64,000 nucleotides of DNA from assembly GCA_002118135.1 (NCBI GenBank), contig BDIU01000361.1:143280-207279 (forward strand), written 5' to 3'. The translations under genes were made by a program, and so were the position numbers. How positions within the stretch are numbered: position 1 is the stretch's first letter; every line of letters begins with the position of its first letter. This DNA is from Trebouxia sp. TZW2008. Its lineage: Eukaryota; Chlorophyta; Trebouxiophyceae; Trebouxiales; Trebouxiaceae. The notes beneath the pieces were generated by a model. It did not search any database. It saw only the letters and a program-made list of their open reading frames with translations, and had not been told where the DNA came from. Shown in pieces: positions 11,994 through 23,600 of the stretch.

Positions 11994-13420
11994 GGAAGTA
12001 GGACTGTCTTTGTTGGCATGTGGTTAGTAGGACATGAAGCAGTGCAATGTTACCATGATGTTTGTGGTTAAGGCAGGTTATTGCATTAGCTGTGCTGGTT
12101 GATGTTGTTGGTCAAAGTGATGTTTGGTGTGCAGCTTTTGTTTCTGCCGAGCATGTCTGCTATTTTTTTGCTGCTGACATGTCTCATTACATTTCAAGGC
12201 AGCTTGTGGGAAGCTGCACTGGTTTCTTTTAACATTCAATCTTGAGGGCAGATTTGCAAAGCGCAGCATGCTGCAGTGCTGTACATGTGAGACAATGCTT
12301 ATGCTGTCATTGTTAACAGCTCAATCAGTTGCAAAATTGCTGCATTTGTATGCATATGGCATCCCATGTTGCTGACTATGCCATCAGACGCATAGCAACA
12401 CAATCTTGCAAATCAAAGGCCAGCTCTTTGTCAGTCGTGCAAGCGGCATTTTGCAGCTCAGCAAGTCAAGGGATGAATCGTATTACCAGCAACGCAATAG
12501 ACTATAGTCTTGCATGGCACAAGGCATCACAACGTAACATCTCAGCACAACACATCACGTCAAGACTGTTTGTTGCTGATCTATACAGCATGCACAAGGC
12601 TTGTAGTTGTTGAAAACACTCACGCATTACTGCTGACCTGTAGTCGTTGATTATCATTGACCTGTAGTCATTGCACACTCATGCATTATTGCTACCCTAC
12701 TCTACCTTGATCTGCAATCAAAGAGTCTAAGCTACCTAGACATGAGATACCCCTCATAGGACTTTGACACTTAACCTCTGTCTTGCCGGGTACTATGCAA
12801 TTGCACTCAACACATGCTGAGCGCAAATGCAATGCACTCAATACAATGAGCATCCTGCTGAGCTGGCGCCTGGTCATCAACGACAATCTTCCCAGAGAAA
12901 TGGGAAAGGAAAGAAGAGAAAAGTCTACGCCGCATAACATCTTCAAGGGACCCTCTGTATATAGAGGCAGCCCAGGACTTCAAAGACTGTGCTCTGCTCT
13001 GCAGTCATGCTGTACAGGCACGCTTTGCACAAAACAAGACGTTGACAGAACCTGCCCATTGAATAGGCATGCTATGCTGCGCTCATTACTAGACCCAAAC
13101 ACTACTGTGTTCTGCACTCATGCTGTACAGGCATGCTTTGCACAAAAACACAGTGACAGCATCTGCTCGCAATCTAGGCATGCTATACTGTGCTCAATGC
13201 ATATGTACTGACACATGTACTGGACATAAAATCAGACAGTGCTGGTGCACTCACACGGCCTTAAGGTCAGTCCCTAAAATTCTGAGAAAGTCAAAGACAT
13301 TGCAGAGATCATCTGAAAAAGGGCACTGAGACCAATGTTCAAGAAAGGAAAATGAAGGAAAGAAGGCAAGTGAAGAAAGAAGAAAAGAAGGAGGAGGAAA
13401 ATTGCCCATGCATAGTAGCT
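11994..13420. other. Convergent intergenic region with one tandem repeat
   Basis: This lies between the 3' ends of the DUF760 gene (plus) and the sugar-transferase gene (minus). I see no convincing exons. Two copies of a roughly 115-bp unit containing TCATGCTGTACAGGCA and GGCATGCTAT occur at about 12990-13087 and 13105-13195. Confidence 0.6.
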
Positions 13421-16400
13421 TCAGCTGCGAAAGGTATTGACTGATAGCCGATTTCGGTGAGGATGATGATGGTGCAAATTGTAGTCATCATAGTACATGT
13501 AGTCCATGAGAGGCATGCTGTGCTGGGGTATGCATGCTCTTGTGTTGCATTTTTCAAACACATTGTCAATCAGCTTGAGCGTTCTGTCCAGTTGACTGTT
13601 AGGAGGCCCTGTGTGGCCGTGATGTCCGGGGTAGCGTGTGTGCAGTGCCATGGCGGTGCTGATGCTGTCAGTGTAGGAAGTTTCGTTGTGTACAGTGTCC
13701 AAATTCGGGCAACCCAGCCAGTGCTGATCCCACCATCCCTGAATGCACATGAAGTTGTTTTAGTTGTGTGAAACCTGATGTATTGTAGGCGCTGCTGATG
13801 GTGTCAATATAGGAAATCTGGTGGTGTATTGTTTCCAAGTTTGGGCAGCCCGATCAGTGCTGATCCCACCATCCCTGAATGCACATGAAGTTGTTTTAGT
13901 TGTGTGAAACCTGATGTATTGTAGGCGCTGCTGATGGTGTCAATGTAGGAAATCTGGTGGTATATTGTTTCCAAGTTTGGGCAGCCCGATCAGTGCTGAT
14001 CCCACCATCCCTGTATGCATACACACACACTGTGAAAATGCATGAACAGTAGCAGCATACTATTCAGCGCCTGGAGTGAAACGTAGAAAGTTTTGTTGTG
14101 CATGGTGTCCAGATTGAGCAATTCACCTAGTGTTGATCCCTCTTTTTGCGCATGGACACATGCATCTTAGTCATGGTTTGCATCAGAGAAGGGCAGAGCA
14201 TGACACATTTCTACTGCCATGTTCTGATGACATGAGTGGGAGTTTGAGTACACTTGTATCACACATGCACACTCGGGCTGCCTCTGTCTTGTTATGACGC
14301 CTAGCGGCATAGACTTTTCTTCTTTTTCTTTTTTTTTTTTCACATATGCAGGGTACGTTGCATCATCATTGCCAATTGGCTAGATCTTGTACTGTGCACA
14401 TCACTGACTTTGGACACATTTTTGTGAGAGCCATGATTGGTAGTTGATGCGAGCTTAAATCCACATACTTATCAGCAAGCTTCAGCATACAACATGCAGA
14501 TCTGCTAATCACTGTTGCATGACGCTTGATCTGTGCTAAATATGCAAGCTGCTGCCATCCACACGAACAACAGCTGTGATTCCAAACGCACGACAGTCAA
14601 TTCCCACAGCAACAAATTCTGCAGGTACAGATGATGGTGCACGTTTAGGCCAGGCATGCTGCACTGTGAACACTTGCATTTGAGTACAGCATAGCGCAGC
14701 GCCGCGCAGGGTCAAATTTGCACAGTGAACATTAGTGACAAGCTCAGCAACGCATGCAGTGAACCTGGTAGAGCATGCATACAAAGCAATGATGGTGCAT
14801 GATGGTTGGATGATGATACAGGATGATGCATGACGCTGCACAAGAGAGAAATGATGCAGGACAAGCATGCATGATATGCAGTGCTTGCTGCTGATGTTCA
14901 TTGTAAACGTGGGCTAGGCAGGCTCAGCAGGCCCATCTAGGTACGTGCTTCTGATGCTGCATGATGAATGAATGATGAGTGGGTGATTGGAGACTTACCA
15001 AGGGCTGGTCAAAGAGGATGTTGTCAAGGTCATTGCCTCTGTTCTCAGCTGACGCCTTGATCAAACTGAAGATGCAAAAGTTGTAGAAATCTCTGTACTG
15101 CTCAGAATCGGTGACTGGAAAGTATCCAACAGGTCTGCAAGTCTTGTTGATGACTTCGTCCACAAATTTTTCAGAATTTTCAAAGGGCAACTTCTGCACT
15201 TGCTCCAGAATGCGCTTGCCCAAGGGGGACTTCTTCTTCATGTAGTAGATGTGGTTGTTCACCCAACGCATCACAAACTGGTAGCCAACCTGCAATTATA
15301 AACTCAGTTCGATTCCACAGATGTTTATGAGATTTCAAAGGGCAACTTCTGCACTTGCTCCAGAATGCGCTTGCCCAAAGGGGACTTCTTCTTGATGTAG
15401 TAGATGTGGTTGTTCACCAAGCGCATCACAAACTGGTAGCCAACCTGCAGTTATGAACTTGATTCAGTTCCACAAAATTTTCTGCGTTCTCAAAAGCATT
15501 TGCTGCACTTTGGCTGGAATGTGCTTGCCCAAAAGGGGACCTCTTCTTCATGTAGTAGATGTGATTGTTGACCGAACGCATCACAAACTGGTAGCCAACC
15601 TGCAATCATATATTTGACTCAAAGAGTGCAACAGGTGAACTCATGAAGTGCAGGTGATGGTGCACCCAGCGCATCATAACCTGGAATCCAACCTGCAAAA
15701 GCACATCCAGATTAACTCAGTCCAATCTGGCTCAGTGCTCACTTGCGTTGGTTTCAGTTCCATTCAATCAATTGGGCTCAGTCCAGCTCAGCTTGGCTCA
15801 GCTCAGCTCAGCTCATATCCAAAGCCTGCAAAACCTTGAAGCAAACAAGGCATCAGCAGCAAATAAGCGACTGACCAATCAATTCAATTCATCATCTTTG
15901 AGAGGCAAGCTATAGCAAGTCAGGCCGCATTAACATGGCAACATTTAGTCATTGCACCTTTGCTCAGAGAATGCTTGTAGTCATGATCATACTTACATGC
16001 ACAGGCACAGGCATACTCATTTGTACAAGCTTTCTGCCGGCGTGCATCTTCTTGCATACACTGGAAGCATGCACAGAATACCTTCTGCTAACACTGTATT
16101 GACAGCAGCACTTACTTGATATGATGCCAAACACTGCATATTGATGATGCCTCAAACAGACATATGCAACTCCTCTGCAGTATCATGAGCTGTGCCAGTC
16201 AAGCATATGCCAATATTGCATATTGACAGTGCGTCATGCATGTGTCTACGCTCTGCAGCATGCTAGATTGCGCTAGTCAATGCCGATGACTGCATATTGC
16301 AAATGCTTCAAACATGCACATGCACTTGCTTGCACAATGACAGAATGCAATCATGCACTAGCCATACACACCTGGCTAGTGAGCTAGAAAGTGCACAAAT

Positions 16401-17834
16401 TAGTACAATTGTCATGACTATTTACAGTAACAAGACGGTATTACCTGAATGGTGACAGGATATACGTCACGTGTGAGCACCACATCTGTATCAACCCAAA
16501 GTCCTCCATAGTTGTAGAGCAGCAGATGCCTCACAAGGTCCCCATAGCCAGCAAGGAAGTCCTCAAAGTCAGATCTGACTTGAAAATGGTTGCCGAAGTA
16601 AGGGTCATCAGCCAATGGCGTGTCCTCAATCTCCGTGTCCCAGACAAATTCCTTGACTGTGATCACGTCTGAGAACATCTCAAAGAAGAGTCTGGTGTCA
16701 TCATTGTTGATCTGTGTGGGATGATCTGTCCAAAGCCAGAGCTGAGTTGTGTGTAGATTCTGAGTCAGCAGATATGCCCTCAAAGCCACAAAGTTGCCTT
16801 CCCAGTTTGTCTTGTCTAAGTAGGCAAGGTACATGTGGATTGTGAGCTTTGGTGGGTTGGCGCAAATGTTGTGGGAGCTGACACAATCTTGACACCTGGC
16901 AGCTGCCCGCTTGATCCATTTGTCAGCATCTGACATGTCACACAGCTCATACCTGTGAGCACACCTCAGTGTTATCAGGCACATATCATGAGATGCTTGA
17001 AGGCGCTGTGCTAATTCTTAGCGGTGTTGCTTCAATCAGGAAATAGACCACGCAAAGCGTGAAGCATGCTTGCATCATGTAGATACATGCGCACCAACAT
17101 CTGATTGCCGCTTCTTAAGCACGTGCAGTGCATGCTGAAGGCAAGCTAGACAGCTAGTTGTCACAATTGCTAGGCAAGTGAACTGACATGTGACGCAAGG
17201 CAGTTGTGCAGTAGCATGGAGGATAGGTATGTGCATATGAATGTATGCATTGTCTTGAGCCAATGCAGTGCAGCAAAACCCTTTGCAAGATCAACAGCTC
17301 AAACTTAGCATGATGACCCATGGTTGCTCATGTCAAGGGGCAACAACGACACAGCAGTTTGGACACAGCAAGTGTGACACAACTCGTGTGGCACAGCAAC
17401 TGTAACATAGGAACTGTGATGCAGCAATTGTGATAAAACAAAAACCTACTTGCCCCAGTGACAGCAGTTAGTTGGGTCTGAGCGGCCACTCTGGAAAAAG
17501 TCACAAACTGACTGTGCCTCGGGTGTATCAACCTCCTGTAGCTTTCTGTACGGCGCTGTGGGCTTCGGAACAGGCAGTGCAGGTAGTACAGCCTGATCAA
17601 TGCTGACTGCATGGCAGAACGAGTTTGAGATCGAGCTTATAGCATCTATGTTCACGGAAATCGTGCTGTTGCGAGGCTTGGGCAGTGGTCGGTAGGACGA
17701 GCATGCATCAGGTAACACGCAGGAAGGGAAAGTGCCGATGTCTCACCCTCTGTTGGCGACCAGGCTGAGGAGGTTGCTAGGCAAGAGATAGCGCTGCTGC
17801 AGAGCACCCACAAGAGCAGTCCGTGCTTCGCCAT
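13421..17834 (-). CDS. DXD sugar transferase (Gly_transf_sug / GT32-like)
   Basis: Exons 17834-17761, 17665-17450, 16952-16445, 15289-14999 and 13738-13421 join in phase to give 468 aa. Residues 1-24 (MAKHGLLLWVLCSSAISCLA) look like a signal peptide or signal anchor, so the enzyme should sit in the ER/Golgi lumen. The large third exon carries a Rossmann-like start (IHMYLAYLDKTNW), an FVALRAYLL helix and the diagnostic block GDLVRHLLLYNYGGLWVDTD. Its DTD is the metal and nucleotide-sugar-binding DXD motif of the Gly_transf_sug family. The last exons contain YYMKKKSPLGKRILEQV and GWWDQHWLGC. Donor sugar and acceptor cannot be told from sequence. The first intron needs a GTCGCC donor, so the exon 1 to exon 2 joint is less certain than the rest. 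Exons 4 and 5 are both preceded by echo arrays. Confidence 0.8.
13739..14160 (-). repeat. Acceptor-side echoes of the sugar-transferase last exon
   Basis: The acceptor plus exon start (ATTCAG then GGATGGTGGGATCAGCACTG) recurs with starts at 13874 and 14010. These are 136-bp steps from the true exon at 13738, and a more diverged copy lies near 14146. In the first two copies the codon after GWWDQH is TGA, so they cannot serve as the final exon. Confidence 0.88.
15325..15693 (-). repeat. Acceptor-side echoes of sugar-transferase exon 4
   Basis: Copies of TGCAG plus GTTGGCTACCAGTTTGTGAT start at 15444, 15599 and 15692, ahead of the intact exon at 15289 (steps 155, 155, 93 bp). The nearest copy keeps about 110 bp of open exon sequence, with only a few changes up to the FE codon pair, and then breaks off. 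Confidence 0.9.
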
Positions 17835-18166
17835 CGGCGCTTCGACAAGGTTTTAACAGCGAGGTTGCTCTTTCTTACAGCACCGCGAAGGCACACATAT
17901 GTCTGCAGCTTTGGCAATATGCAGGGGCGGGTTTTGAGGGTCGAGGGTTCTGGCGTCAAGCTCTGCACTAACCTGCGCCGGGGTTCTATCCGTAGGACTC
18001 TTTGCCTGTGTCGCTCGTTGCGCGCTGCACAAGGACGTCGCTTGCGATGAGCACGATCTGAATTGTGTGCAGACCAACGGAGAAACGAGACCCTGCCTCA
18101 TGCACGATTCATTGTTGCCGCCCAAGCCCGGTTTGCGCAACTTCCATCATGACATGACCCACACTG
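17835..18166. other. Short intergenic spacer, same-strand genes
   Basis: This 332-bp spacer lies between the 3' end of the cysteine-rich gene and the start of the sugar-transferase gene, both on the minus strand. It presumably holds the sugar-transferase promoter. No motif stands out. Confidence 0.4.
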
Positions 18167-19842
18167 TCACGTGGAGGCACTCATGGGCTCATACTTAGTC
18201 ATGCTGTCGTCTCTGAAACCAATACCTGCTGAAACTGCAGAGCCACGCAAGGCATTCCAACAATGATCGACTGCAATTGTCTGACCGTACTGATCATGTC
18301 CTTCCCACTGGGTAACCACACACACGAACACCAAACAATGCAGGAGCTGCCATGCAGAGACACAGGCTGTCACGAAGAAGATATGGTTTTGTGCAGAAAT
18401 ATCAAAACCCATTTCTGATCTAAAAGACTTGCACTGTACGACTCAAAAGCGTGCTTTCATAAACTGTGTCTGAAAGCACAACTTGCCCAAAGACTACCTC
18501 CGACATCAACATTGTCATCAGGATCAGAGGCAGAATCTTCTGCATGCCTGTCAGGCTTCAAGCAAATGTGGCTGCCATTGCACTCAGGGCAAAGGCACAG
18601 CCTGCAATTTGGGCATGCTTGGTGTTTGCATGTGTGACCACCGCATGCATCGCACTCCTCAGGCGCATGGGCAGGACAAAGCTCCTCCTCACAGCAGTCA
18701 CAGAGTACAAAGCCTGTTTGTTGAGCAGTTTTGGGCATGTCAAGCTGAAGCGATCGTCCTTTGGACAGAACTGCTTGCGGGCACCGCATTGACACGTGCT
18801 CAGACTCGTTTTGCCGTCAGGGTCAAAGTTCTGGCCCTCAACATCAGCCAGCTTTGCATTGCAATCTGTCAAGCGCACAATGTGTCAGACATTGACACAC
18901 GAACAGACAAGCCTATGCCGTCAAGCGCCAGAATAGGACCTGCTAGCAGTAGAGGTGGCCCGAAGCCAGGCAAGGAGGCATGTCTGAAACAAATGCAAAG
19001 CTTGCATGATTAATCTAGGTTGGGGTGCTGATACTGGTGATAGGGGAGTTGTATGTGGCAAATACAGTGGTGCACGAATAAGCGGTGACAGATAGGCATG
19101 CAAGATGTGGTCTGCAGACATGCCGTGTGGTAATTTCTCTAGGAGCTTACCTAGATTGTAAAATGATCCAATCTTCCTTCTTTTTGTTTGAGGCATCTCT
19201 GTTTGCGGTATCTCTGTAGCATGAAGTTGTTGAATCAGATCCTGTGCAAGGGTTCAAGCATTGATTGAAGTCAATCTGGGCATGTGGCTGACATAGCAGA
19301 TACTGTACCGGATGTATGCAAGTCTTCAGCTGCAATAGTGGTGTGGCTGTTTGTTCTGCTTGCTCACGCTTGCTTTTCCTCTTGATTTCAGCTCTTTGCC
19401 TGGCGCTTTTGCTCTCAGCCCTTGCCTGGGATGTTCGCACGCGCTGTTCATGCGTTGAGCCTAGTAATTCTTTGACGTCTTGCAGTGTTGTACCAGGGTC
19501 AGTTTCGTCCAATGGAATGGCCTGTGCCGTATGATTCTTTACGTGGACGCAAATATTCAGCGCGTCAGTTACAAACACCTGCGCAAGGTGCACGTGTCGG
19601 GGCTGTGATTCGCCCCTGATCTCTCTGAGTGAGCAGTTTCCCAGCAAAGTAACAGCTCAGACAGAGCAGGTAGAGTCGACACGTATGCTCACACGTTTAC
19701 AAACTGACTCTTGCCGAGGTAAGCACCGTTGGCAAGTACTTGGTATGATCCCGAGATCAGCTGAGAAAGTGAATAGGTCAGCGTCAAGTTCAGTGAGCCT
19801 TTGTAGATCGCTGGAGCTTGCCACCGTTGCATGTGTAAACAT
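18167..19842 (-). CDS. Cysteine-rich, probable zinc-binding protein of unknown function
   Basis: Exons 19842-19693, 19602-19309, 19211-19151, 18865-18767, 18713-18498 and 18414-18167 join in phase to about 355 aa. Exon 2 contains a stretch (LNICVHVKNHTAQAIPLDE, then PGTTLQDVKELLG) whose spacing recalls a ubiquitin-like fold, followed by a very basic helix (SARQRAEIKRKSKREQ). Exons 4-5 hold a dense run of Cys and His: CQCGARKQFC, LCDCCEEELCPAH, ECDACGGHTC and CPNCRLCLCPEC. This suggests two or more zinc sites, RING- or treble-clef-like in density but matching no family I can name. The last exon carries a hydrophobic segment (WQLLHCLVFVCVV). The 53-bp intron between exons 4 and 5 was placed because it restores the Cys-rich frame. 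Function is not assigned. Confidence 0.55.
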
Positions 19843-20643
19843 GCTTTACATGACGTACAAGCTCTGAGTGCGTTCTGCCAAGTTCGCTAGCATAGGCTGA
19901 ATACCTGGCGTCCATGGTTTGAACTGATTGGCAAAACATTTTCAAACAGTGCTCAAGCTAGCAAGTGTGTGACTCATTGATTACATTTGTCAACAGCAGA
20001 GTTCCAGAGCATGCAGACATGCATCAAACGCTGGCAACATCAAGGCTGATCAAAGGTGCAAATATATTTTGCAATGCGGCACAGCTCATCTCAACTATGT
20101 ATGGTTTTCGCCATGATTGATCATCCTGCAAGTCTTCAAATTTGAATTCGGTCCAATATCAGCATACTTTCTCGTGGACAAAATGGTGCACATGAACCTC
20201 CTGAAGGCTGCAAAGCTGCTTTGGCTTTCTGAGTGCCACTAGCCAGGAGCCTTAGTTCCGGTCTGCTTTTGTGGATTGCATCTGTGGTCTACCCAAATCC
20301 AGGTAAACTCGAGATCCTATGACTCATGTTACATAAGGACGCCTTCACCAGCATTCTTGCCTGCCTGTGCCTAAAATTAATCTCTCTCTGCGTGCAGGAT
20401 TTGCAGCAACAACAGCGTTGACAAGTCCTGGACAACGTTGTGGTTTGTGTTTGTCGCCGGCATTCGTATGCATTGCTAGACCTCTATCGGCGGAGCGCGG
20501 GACCGCCCACAACAACTGTTAGTATGCAGTAGCTGAGAGCTTAAGCGTATCACAGGCCGGCGTCATGCGTTCCTCGGATGTGGAAAGCGGACCATTGACA
20601 GCAGGTCTGCCCGCTCTGATCTTTCTCCGACGCCGATCGATGC
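19843..20643. promoter_or_regulatory. Divergent intergenic region upstream of the fusion gene
   Basis: About 800 bp lie between the start codons of the cysteine-rich gene (minus) and the four-domain fusion gene (plus). Both promoters should lie here. Near 20485-20505 there is a GC-rich patch (CGGCGGAGCGCGGGACCGCC), unusual against the AT/TGCA-rich background, which may mark the plus-strand transcription start. Confidence 0.4.
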
Positions 20644-23600
20644 ATGTGTTACGCTCAGAAACGCTGTAGCAGCACATATTCGATCACTCCTAACAGCAAA
20701 GACTCGTCTGCACTCATACCCTGCTTTGCTGCCGCAGATGGTTCCAGCCCGCAGCAGGACAATTCAATCAAGCCTTTGCTTGCCAATCACCCGGTAGTCG
20801 TCTTCAGCAAAAGCCGGTGTCCGTTTTGTTTCGAGGTGAACCTCCTTGTTTTCCAGCATGTTCAGCCGCTGCCGTGTGCAATCAGCGCACATGTGGGCAC
20901 CAATGGCAGCATTGCACATTGCTTAACGCAGACTGATCAGCCTGCTTGCTATGCTCTCGTCTATTGGGTTTGTGACTTGCAGACTGTTTGGCTTGCTGCA
21001 TGTAGGCAATCCGGGTGCTCAAGCAATATGCTGTCCCCTTTCACCTGCTCCAGCTTGATCAAGTGCCTGACGGCGCTCAGCTGCAGCGCACTTTAAAGAC
21101 AACATACCACCACTCGACCGTGCCCTGCATTTTTTTTGACAGGTGTGCCCATCTGCACTGTCCTCTGCACTGCGTTTGATCACAGCATCACTGCTTTTGC
21201 ACTTGAGCCCATTCCAGGTGATGCTGGAACGCCTAAAAAAACTGACCATGCTCTTAGCACCAATGGCTGCTGTCAGGAGATGGCCCTGCCAGTCGAAATT
21301 CTCCTGCTGCAATTGCATCTTAACACCGTTTTGCTCTAATCCTGCAAGGCATAGGGCATCAATGGCAGTTAACAGTCGCCTAGCAACCGACCAATTTCAC
21401 TTCAGCCTAACCTGGCTGTATCACAATCACATGCATGCCTGGTCTTGCAACCCAAAATCTTGACAGTATGACTTGCTGACCACCAACCAATATCCTGATT
21501 GCTGACTCCGACGCTGGCCGGTGTGCATATGTGTCTGCTGCAGCACGCTCATTGTGTGTGACAGCTTGTTGGAGCCTCACAACTCTGTGCAGCTGCAGCT
21601 GAAGCTGGAGCATACCTTGCTACACATGTGCACTCCTGTAAATGGGCTACAAAAGTTACATCTTACCAAAAGCAGTGCGCATGTGTCTGTTGCAATGTCC
21701 TGATTGGCGGGTGTGACGACTTGCTGGGGCTTCACAAGTCTGGGCAGCTGAAGCTGGAACATGCCCTGATACACAGCAACACTCCTGCAAACAGAATGCC
21801 TCTACAACAGGGTGTCAAGCTTTAGTCATGATGCATACGGGTGTTGCAGTATTCTGATTGGCAAGTGTGACGACTTGGTGGGGCTTCATAGATCAGGGAA
21901 GTTGAAGCTGGAGGCTTCCTTGTTGCACACTGACACTAACACAAATGGATCATACTTGTCAAATCTGCCCCAAGTTGGCCAGTGTGCGTGTGTGTGCATT
22001 GCAGTGTCCTCATTGACAGGTGTAATGACTTGGTCGGCCTCACAAATCTGGGCAGCTGCAGCTGAAGCTGGAGCATGCCTTGATACACACCACCACCCCT
22101 GCAAATGGGTCTTCCAGTGTCAGAATCTTTTGACAGCAGTGCAAATATGTGTTGCAGCGTGCTCATCGGCGGATGTGATGACTTAGTAGCGCTTCACAAA
22201 TCTGGGCAGCTGCAGTTGAAGCTGGAACATGCCTTGATACACACCAACACTCCTGCAAATGGGCCGCCTTTGCAACAGCGTGGCAATCCAACTCAATCTG
22301 GAGGGCCGTCAGCAGTGGATTTTGATCAGCACAGACCTCTGAGGAGCTTCTTCTGGTTTCCAGATGTTGCTGACAACAGGCAGGTCACCTGGCCTTTGCA
22401 CATGGTCTTTTCTGGGCTGCAGTCTCATCTTTCACTTGATTTCACTTTTGAACTTCTAGACGTGGCTGAGAACAGGCAGGTCACATGGCTCTGCGTCACC
22501 TTTGCACTAAACTTGATACGACTTGTTCTGTTTGCCAATCTCACGGGATCTGGAGGACTGTCCAGCAGTAGAGTTGCATCAGCACAGACCGATCAGAAAT
22601 TTCTTCTGGTTTCCGGACGTGGCTGATAAGATGCAGGTCACATGGCTTTTGCCACCTTTGCATTTGGCCTCACTTGGTTTTGATCTGGATTTAAGATGTG
22701 AATGACATTGTCTGAATAAATTCCTGTTGGGTCCGTATGGCAGAGCATGTAACCAGTTGAAAAGTGATTGACAACAGGCAGGTCATTGCCTTGTTTGCCC
22801 ATGGACTCACATGGCTTTTGCAGGCAGGTCATGTGGTCTTATGTCACACTTACACATGACTGGCTCTGGTTCTCAGATGTGGCTGACAACAGGCCACCTT
22901 TGCTCATAGCATTACGTGGCGTGTTTTACCTGCTGGGCATTCAGACAAAACTTTGTGGACTGTGAATGCAGAGTCGGGCGCATTGTGGCATGCATGATGT
23001 GCAGAATTTGCCTGCTGTGCAAAACTTTCTGGGCGTCCATTCAAAGCTGTGGAGACAGAAATGTTGAGGCAGCTCATTACTTTTGTTAGCACCTAGCAGG
23101 GTCATTTTACTTCTTCAGCAAGCATATCAATGACGCTGATGATGGTGCTGCAGGGTTGGATGCATTGTGACCTGCATGACATGCATGCTTTGCCTGCTGG
23201 TCAATCAAGCCCTGTCCAGAGTAACAACGCAGCGGTGTTTGGACAGAAGATGCTTGCTGGCACTTGATTGCTTCTGTGCGCACCTGGCAGGGTCATACCA
23301 CATCTTCAACAAGCAGTTCAGTGATGCTGATGATGGTGCTGCAGGGCTGGATGCATTGTGACGTGCATGACATGCGTGCTTTGCCTGCTGGTCAATCAAG
23401 CCCTGTCCCGAGTATCAACGCAGCGGTGTATGGACAGAAGATGCTTGCTGGCATTTGATTGCTTCTGTGCGCACCTGGCAGGGTCATACCACATCTTCAA
23501 CAAGCAGTCCAAAGATGCTGATGATGGTGCTGCAGGGTTGGACGAATTGTGGCGTGCATGACATGTATCATCTGTCTGCTGGGCATCATTTTCAGGCGGC

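Noticed and set aside
22105..22626. Reading the 173-codon frame as a separate gene
   Set aside because: Its middle is the glutaredoxin GGCDD exon and the DUF4395 lead-in, which join neighbouring exons in phase. The part after 22379 is intron containing echoes.
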